Part shown: piece after piece, positions 7,001-12,090 of the stretch | Layout of the letters: every line of letters begins with the position of its first letter | How positions within the stretch are numbered: position 1 is the stretch's first letter | Position numbers and translations under genes: made by a program | Notes under the pieces: model-generated | What the model was told of the DNA's origin: nothing | Seen by the model: only the letters and a program-made list of their open reading frames with translations | The model's database searches: none | Source of the DNA: Pseudomonadota bacterium | GTDB lineage: Bacteria; Desulfobacterota; DSM-4660; Desulfatiglandales; B25-G16 | Assembly: GCA_015223015.1 (NCBI GenBank) | Contig: JADFWK010000251.1 | Location: 1-12,090, forward strand | DNA: 12,090 nucleotides | Reading direction: 5' to 3'

Positions 7001-9637
7001 ATGATGAGAAAAAATCAGATCATAAGAAATATAATAGAATCCAGAAAACCAGTGGCAGAGGATTTGATCACAAGAAACCATTATAAGAGAGAGGACGAGG
7101 GTGGGTGCGGAGTAACCGGGTTTGCCTCGAGCATCCCGGTCAGGGGGAAACATATCTTTGAGCCTTCCAGGCAGATGCATAACAGGGGCAATGGGCTTGG
7201 AGGCGGGATAGCGGCAATGGGCTTTGATCCCAAGATGCTCGGGGTCTCAAAAGAGGTTTTGGAAGATGACTATATGCTCCAGATAGCAGTTCTCGACCAA
7301 GGGGTTATGCAAGATCTGGAAAAACGCTTTATTGAGCCCTGGTTTCAGGTAGACTTCTCCGAGATTATCCCCCATGTAGAGGACTTTAAAGATATCCCGG
7401 GACTCCTTATGAGACCGCCCGATATCTGGCGCTATTTTGTAAGGGTGAGGCCAGCGGTACTCAAGCAGTTTATGGAACAAAACAATCTACTGCAATTAAC
7501 CCAGAGGCAGGCGGAGGATGAATTTGTCTTTCAGAACAGTTTCAAGATCAACAAAACATACTATGACGCCTTTGGTAATCAGCAAGCCTTTGTGGTTTCC
7601 CACGGTCGGAACTTCTTTATCTTAAAGACCGTGGGATATGCGGAGCAGGTCGTCCAGTATTACCACCTGGAAGACTTTAAGGCCCATATATGGATCGCCC
7701 ATCAGCGCTACCCTACCAAAGGAAGGGTCTGGCATCCGGCAGGGGCCCACCCCTTTATCGGCCTCAACGAGGCCCTTGTGCACAATGGCGATTTTGCCAA
7801 CTACCACTCAGTGGTCGAATACCTTGCGCAGAGAAACATCCATCCTCTATTTTTAACGGATACAGAGGTCTCTGTTCTATTATTTGATCTCTATAGCAGA
7901 ACGTATGGCTATCCCTTGGAATATGTCATCGAAGCCCTTGCCCCAACAATGGAGAGAGACTTCTACCAGTTGCCACCTGAAAAACAGCGAATTTACCGGG
8001 CCATCCAGGCGACTCACATTCATGGCTCTCCTGACGGCCCCTGGTTCTTTATCATAGCCAGGAACGATACTGAGAACAAACGACTCCAGCTTATCGGTAT
8101 TACCGACACATCCATGCTGAGACCCCAGGTATTCGCCTTGCACGACGGGGAGGTGCAGGTAGGGCTTATATGCTCCGAGAAACAGGCCATTGATGCAACC
8201 CTGAAAAGCCTCTCGGATGAAGATTCCAGGATTGGGTCTGTGGCCGACAGGTACTGGAACGCCCGGGGAGGAAGCTATACAGATGGAGGAGCCTTTGTTT
8301 TCAACCTGGATGAGCTTTCCTCATCACCCCTTGCAAGGCGATTGACATGCACGGATAAATTTGGCACGCCTATCACCGTCCCTCAAGGCCAAACTTCCTA
8401 TATACCTGACCGGTTCCACCATAAGATGAGCAAAGGGACCAAAAGGCAGGATACGATGTCACGTTTCTTCAATCATCAACTCCCGGAACCTCTGTATGAA
8501 TATGTAAAGAAAGGGATAAAGGATTGGGATTATCCTGCCCTTATGCAATGCTTTAGTGACATAGCAAAATGGTCCCAAAAAAATGATGCCTGCTTTGAGG
8601 TAGCTCTCACAGCCCTGGGCAAACTGCTGGACCTGCGCTATCATACCCATGACAAAAAACGGCGCTCAATCCTCCAGATGACCAATGAAACGCTGGAGAG
8701 CGTGTTCCGTCGTTTCCCATATCTTGATGGGAAAAACAATGGAGCATATCGACTCATTGACTGGGAAACCAGACAACTATTCAGGGGACCCACAAAAAAT
8801 GAAAAGGCCCTTATCATCGATGCCTCTCTGTTTCCCCCCGAGGGAGATAGCAGCGATAGCCGCTTAATTGCAGAGGCCTTCCACAAAGGATGGAAACATT
8901 TTGTGGTATTCGGGCTCAGGGGGCAGCGATTCCATGGGTGCGGACTGGGCCCAAGCTCAGGTGGGGTCAGGATTGATATCTATGGGAGCTCTGGGGATTA
9001 CCTTGGGTCCGGCACCGATGGCCTTTCTATACATGTGCATGGCAACGCACAGGATCAGGTTGGGCAAATCATGATGTCCGGGAAGCTGGTCATCTATGGA
9101 GATACAGGCCAGACCTTCATGTATGGGGCCAAGGGCGGGGAGGCTTACGTCATGGGGAATGCAGCAGGAAGGCCCCTTATCAATGCAGTGGGCAAACCCC
9201 GGGTCGTTATAAACGGGACCTGTCTGGATTATCTTGCCGAGTCCTTTATGGCCGGTGACCCCCTGAATGGAGGCGGTTTTGTGGTTTTAAATGGCATCGA
9301 ATTTGCCGATTACGGTCACGTCCAGCCCCAGCCGACGCCATATTCGGGTTCTAACCTCTTCTCTCTGGCATCCGGGGGCGCCATCTATGTCAGGGATCCC
9401 TTTCAACAGGTAGATGAAGAACAACTGAACGGGGGTGAGATTGTTGCCCTTGAAGAGCGGGACTGGAAACTGATCCTCCCGTATCTCGAGGAGAACGAGA
9501 GGCTGTTCGCTATTTCCATCCAGAAAGATCTCCTCACTGTACAAGGAACGCAGATGAGCCCCCTCACGGTATATAGAAAGGTGAGACCAAAGCAGACAAA
9601 GGTTGAACAGTCTGGTCTTGAGGAATGGGCGGAATAG
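7001..9637 (+). CDS. Class II glutamine amidotransferase fused to glutamate synthase GXGXG domain
   Basis: An 878-residue protein joining two parts that are often separate genes in split glutamate synthases (GltB1 and GltB3 types). The amidotransferase half has Cys36 (GGCGVTGF) as the predicted catalytic N-terminal nucleophile, HNRGNGLGGG at 60-69, AHQRYPT at 233-239, HNGDF at 261-265 and TDTE at 286-289, all expected for ammonia release from glutamine. After a linker (about 450-595) with no recognised domain comes the GXGXG beta-helix, roughly 600-850, rich in Gly turns (FHGCGLGPSSGG, GDYLGSGTDGLS, YGAKGGEAYVMGNAAG). Cys36 implies removal of a 35-residue propeptide, or a downstream start. 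An in-frame TAG lies directly before ATG 7001, so it cannot begin further upstream; ATG 7004 is equally possible. The ribosome binding site is weak. It lies 107 bases after the synthase subunit and should supply it with ammonia. Confidence 0.9.
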   Translation: MMRKNQIIRNIIESRKPVAEDLITRNHYKREDEGGCGVTGFASSIPVRGKHIFEPSRQMHNRGNGLGGGIAAMGFDPKMLGVSKEVLEDDYMLQIAVLDQGVMQDLEKRFIEPWFQVDFSEIIPHVEDFKDIPGLLMRPPDIWRYFVRVRPAVLKQFMEQNNLLQLTQRQAEDEFVFQNSFKINKTYYDAFGNQQAFVVSHGRNFFILKTVGYAEQVVQYYHLEDFKAHIWIAHQRYPTKGRVWHPAGAHPFIGLNEALVHNGDFANYHSVVEYLAQRNIHPLFLTDTEVSVLLFDLYSRTYGYPLEYVIEALAPTMERDFYQLPPEKQRIYRAIQATHIHGSPDGPWFFIIARNDTENKRLQLIGITDTSMLRPQVFALHDGEVQVGLICSEKQAIDATLKSLSDEDSRIGSVADRYWNARGGSYTDGGAFVFNLDELSSSPLARRLTCTDKFGTPITVPQGQTSYIPDRFHHKMSKGTKRQDTMSRFFNHQLPEPLYEYVKKGIKDWDYPALMQCFSDIAKWSQKNDACFEVALTALGKLLDLRYHTHDKKRRSILQMTNETLESVFRRFPYLDGKNNGAYRLIDWETRQLFRGPTKNEKALIIDASLFPPEGDSSDSRLIAEAFHKGWKHFVVFGLRGQRFHGCGLGPSSGGVRIDIYGSSGDYLGSGTDGLSIHVHGNAQDQVGQIMMSGKLVIYGDTGQTFMYGAKGGEAYVMGNAAGRPLINAVGKPRVVINGTCLDYLAESFMAGDPLNGGGFVVLNGIEFADYGHVQPQPTPYSGSNLFSLASGGAIYVRDPFQQVDEEQLNGGEIVALEERDWKLILPYLEENERLFAISIQKDLLTVQGTQMSPLTVYRKVRPKQTKVEQSGLEEWAE

Positions 9638-9803
9638 TCACAGGCCCTGAAAGCCGGCAATGCAAAAAAATCACTTAAAACAAACAGCAACCACCAGCTG
9701 GCGCTTCTTTATGTTCACCAATTGCCCAGAAATACACCTGACTTTTGACAACGGCGTCCACACATTGCCCAAGAGACAAAAATATATCTGCAATTCATTA
9801 ATT

Positions 9804-9832
9804 TTGATTGCTTGCTCCGCCATCCCTATAGA
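9804..9832 (+). promoter_or_regulatory. Possible promoter for hisF
   Basis: TTGATT (9804-9809) and TATAGA (9827-9832) are 17 bases apart, each matching four of six consensus bases. Transcription would start near 9840, just before the inverted repeat at 9843-9914. Weak evidence by itself, but the 300-base gap before hisF makes a separate promoter likely. Confidence 0.3.
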
Positions 9833-9842
9833 ATACTAAACC

Positions 9843-9916
9843 TTGTTGAGTTTCTTGGGTTCATTGTGTTAAAATTTTATGAACTCAACAAACACAAGGA
9901 ACCCAAGAAACTCATT
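9843..9916 (+). repeat. Inverted repeat made of 9-nt units upstream of hisF
   Basis: Bases 9847-9870 are the reverse complement of 9891-9914 except for one position (9863/9898), with a 20-base loop containing AAAATTTT. The right side reads as degenerate 9-nt tandem units: GAACTCAAC, AAACACAAG, GAACCCAAG, AAACTCATT (9881-9916). The left side holds three such units in the opposite orientation. A competing 10-bp pairing joins 9843-9852 with 9882-9891. The rest of the 300-base gap (9638-9842) has no convincing gene; ATTGCCCA occurs twice, at 9721 and 9764. The repeat may be a simple-repeat palindrome, a terminator-like structure or a leader of hisF; only four T follow it. Confidence 0.7.
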
Positions 9917-9937
9917 TTGGTATCCTGATGGGTAACT

Positions 9938-10717
9938 ATGCTGAGCAAAAGGATCATACCGTGTCTCGATGTCAGAGACGGAAAAACAACCAAGGGTATC
10001 AGGTTCAAAGACAATAGGGATATTGGTGACCCTGTGGAAATGGCCAGATTCTATTATGAACAGGGGGCAGACGAGATCGTCTTTTATGATATCACTGCCT
10101 CAAGTGATCGGCGAGACATCATGATTGATGTGGTTCGCAGGGTGGCAGAGGAGATCTTTATACCTTTTTCTGTGGGTGGGGGGATCAGGACACTCGAGGA
10201 TATGCGCACGGTTTTGCTGGCAGGAGCAGAAAAGGTGAGTGTCAACACCGCCGCAGTCCTGAATCCCACCATAATTTCCGATGGAGCCATGGCATTTGGT
10301 AGCCAGTGCATTGTCCTTGGCATGGATGTCAAAAAGGTGAGGGCAACTGATAAAACACCATCGGGGTATGAGATAGTGATTCATGGAGGCCGAACCTTTA
10401 CCGGTATTGATGCCCTGGTCTGGGCCCAAAAAGCAGAGAGATTAGGTGCAGGTGAGATATGCCTGAATTCCATCGATGCCGATGGCTTGCAGCAAGGCTA
10501 TGAATTGGAATTGACACCCCTCATATCTGAAAATGTGACTATTCCGGTCATAGCATCAGGTGGTGCTGGGAATATAGAGCATATGTATGATGTACTCACC
10601 AAAGGGAGGGCAGATGCAGCCCTTATCGCCTCTATTGTCCACTATGGAACCTATACCATTAAACAAATCAAAGAAGACCTGCGCGCGCGCGGTGTAAAGG
10701 TGAGGATGACCTGGTAA
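9938..10717 (+). CDS. hisF: Imidazole glycerol phosphate synthase cyclase subunit HisF
   Basis: Converts PRFAR plus ammonia, channelled from the HisH glutaminase, to imidazole glycerol phosphate and AICAR, linking histidine and purine synthesis. A 259-residue (beta-alpha)8 barrel of normal family length. Catalytic Asp11 (IIPCLDV), Lys19 and Asp130 (VLGMDVKK) are present, as are the phosphate-binding GGGIR at 80-84, NTAAV at 103-107 and the ASGGAGN motif in the C-terminal half. One oddity: the strand motif usually reading DGTxxGY reads DGLQQGY here (Leu184 in place of Thr). The VV usually found in DGxVVKG is TT, a variant seen in related HisF proteins. The start ATG 9938 fits the family N-terminus; its ribosome binding site is weak (GGGT). 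No other his gene is in the window, so HisH must be encoded elsewhere. Confidence 0.95.
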   Translation: MLSKRIIPCLDVRDGKTTKGIRFKDNRDIGDPVEMARFYYEQGADEIVFYDITASSDRRDIMIDVVRRVAEEIFIPFSVGGGIRTLEDMRTVLLAGAEKVSVNTAAVLNPTIISDGAMAFGSQCIVLGMDVKKVRATDKTPSGYEIVIHGGRTFTGIDALVWAQKAERLGAGEICLNSIDADGLQQGYELELTPLISENVTIPVIASGGAGNIEHMYDVLTKGRADAALIASIVHYGTYTIKQIKEDLRARGVKVRMTW

Positions 10718-10746
10718 GCAAGGAGTCGAAAAAGTGGCATTGCTTC

Positions 10747-10773
10747 CAAGGATTATGACCTTGCTATTTTTTT
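10747..10773 (+). terminator. Weak terminator after hisF
   Basis: CAAGG (10747-10751) pairs with CCTTG (10759-10763) around a seven-base loop, and seven T follow (10767-10773). The stem is only five pairs, but position and T-run suit the 3' end of the hisF transcript. Confidence 0.4.
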
Positions 10774-10929
10774 AGCCGCCAATCGAAAATTATTGATAAG
10801 CCGTCCTTATCTGCCAAAGCCTTCCTAAAGCCAAAATCTTCTGAAACTCCAAAAATCTTGAAAAGTGAACAGCGTTAGCTGCAAAGCGCATAAAACAATT
10901 TGAAGCTCTCGCTTCATCTGAATAACGTT

Positions 10930-11117
10930 GTATTCTTGAACAAATGAGGCTCCTTGCGGTAAACTGCAGGGCATCAAGCGGAATTGCGCCGAACCCAACC
11001 CGCCTTCGCTCTATGAGCTACGGCGCGTTCGCCTCGCCATCCCTGTCGAGCAGTAGCCTTTGGCGGAGGCTGATCATCCCTGCAGCAAGTTACAGGGTAT
11101 TCTGGCGAAGGCGAATA
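10930..11117. repeat. Palindrome-rich, repeat-like element between hisF and argR
   Basis: The 480 bases between hisF and argR hold no convincing gene. From about 10930 to 11117 the sequence becomes GC-rich and full of inverted repeats: CTGCAGGG (10964-10971) with CCCTGCAG (11078-11085); CGCCTTCGC (11001-11009) with GCGAAGGCG (11105-11113); GCGCCG (10986-10991) with CGGCGC (11021-11026); and GCTC/GAGC around TAT (11008-11018). A direct similarity links 10956-10974 and 11082-11100 (13 of 19 bases). This nested layout suggests a dispersed palindromic element or a remnant of a mobile sequence. A separate hairpin, TGAAGC/GCTTCA with a four-base loop, lies just upstream at 10901-10916. Short frames through it (for example 10944-11129) are Ser/Arg-rich and look non-coding. 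Boundaries are approximate. Confidence 0.45.
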
Positions 11118-11158
11118 ACAAATTTCTGAGAGACAAAGAAAAAATATACAGAAAATGC

Positions 11159-11185
11159 TTTACAAAGCGCTCAGCTTGGTATAAA
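11159..11185 (+). promoter_or_regulatory. Possible argR promoter (extended -10)
   Basis: TTTACA (11159-11164) and TATAAA (11180-11185), with TG one base before the -10 (an extended -10), are separated by 15 bases. Transcription would begin near 11192, only about six bases before the argR ATG, giving an almost leaderless mRNA; this agrees with the lack of a ribosome binding site there. Confidence 0.35.
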
Positions 11186-11214
11186 TATGCATCCATTATG
11201 AATGATTATACCAC
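11178..11214. promoter_or_regulatory. Candidate ARG box/operator over the argR start
   Basis: GGTATAA (11178-11184) and TTATACC (11206-11212) form the ends of a 35-base imperfect dyad centred just before the argR ATG. Inside it, 11197-11213 reads TATGAAT then an AT-rich spacer, matching the left half of the known ArgR operator pattern fully and the right half partly. It overlaps both the candidate -10 and the start codon, suiting autorepression by ArgR. Confidence 0.4.
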
Positions 11215-11671
11215 AACAATACGGCTGCGGTTATTAAAAAAAATCATTTCTGAGCGGGAAGTTTCAGATCAAATTCAACTGCTCAATGAGTTGAAGAACA
11301 GTGGGATTGAGACGACGCAGGCAACCATATCAAGGGATCTCCAAAAACTCAATGTCGTCAAAGTGAGAGTCGAACCAGGACGTTATAGATACGAGATCCT
11401 TGAAAAGGCATCGGAAGGCGATCTCAGAGACCAATTGAGAGCCGTATTTGATAATTTTGTCGATGAGATCAAAGCCACCAATAACCTGATCGTGATAAGA
11501 ACCACACCGGGTAATGCCAACAGTGTGGCGGTTATTATTGATCGTCTTGGGTTACCGGAAATACTCGGTACCATTGCCGGGGATGATACCATACTAGTCG
11601 TCGTCGATACCGATGAAAACAGAAAGAGAATTGAAAACGAATTTATCGCTATATTAGAAAAGACATTATAA
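11198..11671 (+). CDS. argR: Arginine repressor ArgR/AhrC
   Basis: A 157-residue DNA-binding regulator that, as an arginine-bound hexamer, represses arginine biosynthesis genes by binding ARG boxes. The N-terminal winged helix-turn-helix contains [13 protein letters not shown] (39-51), the recognition helix typical of Bacillus AhrC-type proteins. The C-terminal oligomerisation and arginine-binding domain has TTPGNANSV (102-110) and GTIAGDDTI (124-132), with the paired Asp that contact arginine. The start ATG 11198 gives the normal family length; the open frame extends upstream to 11060, but that extension lies in repeat-like DNA. No ribosome binding site is visible. The next gene, argG, starts 29 bases after the stop, so the regulator is probably transcribed with one of its own targets. 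Confidence 0.93.
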   Translation: MNDYTTTIRLRLLKKIISEREVSDQIQLLNELKNSGIETTQATISRDLQKLNVVKVRVEPGRYRYEILEKASEGDLRDQLRAVFDNFVDEIKATNNLIVIRTTPGNANSVAVIIDRLGLPEILGTIAGDDTILVVVDTDENRKRIENEFIAILEKTL

Positions 11672-11700
11672 GCTTGACTAAAGAAAGGAAGGTAATTGTT

Positions 11701-12090
11701 TTGGAAAAAGAAAAGGTAGTTCTGGCCTATAGCGGAGGACTGGATACCTCTGTCGTATTGAAATGGCTCATGAACAAAGGCTACCAGGTAATCTGTTTTG
11801 TCGGAAACGTAGGCCAAAAAGAAGATTTTGAGGCGATCGAAAAAAAAGCGCTTAAGACAGGTGCCTTGAAGGTGTATGTTGAAGACTTGAGAGAAGAGTT
11901 TATTGTAGACTATATCTATCCTGCACTTAGGGCGAACGCGGCTTATGAAGGAAGATACTTGTTGGGTACAGCCCTATCCCGTCCCCTTCTTGCGAAAAAA
12001 CAAATCGAAATAGCAACAAAAGAGAAAACCTCAATCGTCGCGCATGGCTCAACCGGCAAAGGGAATGACCAGGTGCGCTTTGAGCTGTCA
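11701..12090 (+). CDS. argG: Argininosuccinate synthase, 3' end outside window
   Basis: Joins citrulline and aspartate with ATP to form argininosuccinate, the penultimate step of arginine synthesis. The first 130 codons are visible and the frame is open to the window end; the family is about 400 residues, so roughly two thirds is missing. The ATP-binding PP-loop AYSGGLDTS is at residues 9-17, with [35 protein letters not shown] and the substrate-binding [15 protein letters not shown] following in the usual order. The start is TTG 11701 ([13 protein letters not shown]), chosen because AGGAAGG (11686-11692) lies eight bases upstream and no ATG or GTG fits the family N-terminus. It follows argR closely, so they are probably one transcript. 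Confidence 0.95.
   Translation, partial: MEKEKVVLAYSGGLDTSVVLKWLMNKGYQVICFVGNVGQKEDFEAIEKKALKTGALKVYVEDLREEFIVDYIYPALRANAAYEGRYLLGTALSRPLLAKKQIEIATKEKTSIVAHGSTGKGNDQVRFELS

Noticed and set aside
9660..9839. 59-codon frame after the amidotransferase gene
   Set aside because: No ribosome binding site, and its composition does not look like a conserved small protein; it overlaps the candidate hisF promoter.
10919..10935. TGAAT and ATTC half sites resembling an ARG box
   Set aside because: The half sites are eight bases apart rather than four, and it lies far from the argR start.
10944..11129. 61-codon Ser/Arg-rich frame before argR
   Set aside because: It lies within the palindromic element and looks like a chance translation of repeats.
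11060..11197. 46-residue N-terminal extension of ArgR
   Set aside because: It begins in repeat-like DNA and would exceed the usual ArgR length; ATG 11198 fits the family.
1..12090. CRISPR array, tRNA, rRNA, transposase or phage genes
   Set aside because: None seen on either strand: no regular repeat-spacer pattern, no cloverleaf noticed, no transposase or integrase motifs in any long frame.

Overview
The window reads as ordinary chromosomal DNA from an anaerobic bacterium, most likely of the Desulfobacterota (deltaproteobacterial) kind. This rests on the style of the HisF and ArgR proteins, on acetogen/sulfate-reducer type MetV-MetF proteins with a MvhD/FlpD-like partner, and on Fe-S-rich archaeal-type glutamate synthase subunits. 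The taxonomic call is an inference from protein style, not from a marker gene. All recognised genes lie on the + strand.

Layout. (1) 1-1602: glutamine-dependent NAD+ synthase (nadE), cut at its 5' end by the window edge. (2) 1603-1967: gene-free stretch with a good sigma-70-type promoter (about 1740-1768), followed by a leader holding three mutually exclusive hairpins, the last an intrinsic terminator (1849-1896). This is the architecture of a transcription attenuator or riboswitch expression platform. (3) 1968-9637: a compact gene set reading MvhD/FlpD-like [2Fe-2S] protein, MetV, MetF, a degenerate ferredoxin/glutamate-synthase-like protein, an intact ferredoxin/glutamate-synthase FMN domain protein, and a glutamine amidotransferase fused to a GXGXG domain. 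The first three junctions and the fifth gene start are overlapping or nearly so; the last gene follows a 107-base gap with strong hairpins. (4) 9638-9937: gene-free, with a candidate promoter and a near-perfect 24-nt inverted repeat built from 9-nt units. (5) 9938-10717: hisF. (6) 10718-11197: gene-free, with a weak terminator and a palindrome-rich, repeat-like element. (7) 11198-11671: argR, with an ARG-box-like dyad over its start. (8) 11701-end: argG, cut by the window edge, with a TTG start.

How the genes may work together. MetF and MetV form the methylenetetrahydrofolate reductase core of the methyl branch of the Wood-Ljungdahl pathway. In Moorella this core is linked to HdrABC and MvhD. 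Here the MvhD-like protein is present, but no HdrABC is in the window; two Fe-S/FMN glutamate-synthase-like proteins and an amidotransferase/GXGXG subunit sit in its place. Either a C1 reductase operon and a split ferredoxin-type glutamate synthase are merely co-transcribed, or the degenerate glutamate-synthase-like paralogue is a new electron-transfer partner for MetVF. That operon, with its attenuator-like leader, is the most interesting part of the window. The argR-argG pair is a conventional arginine biosynthesis unit.
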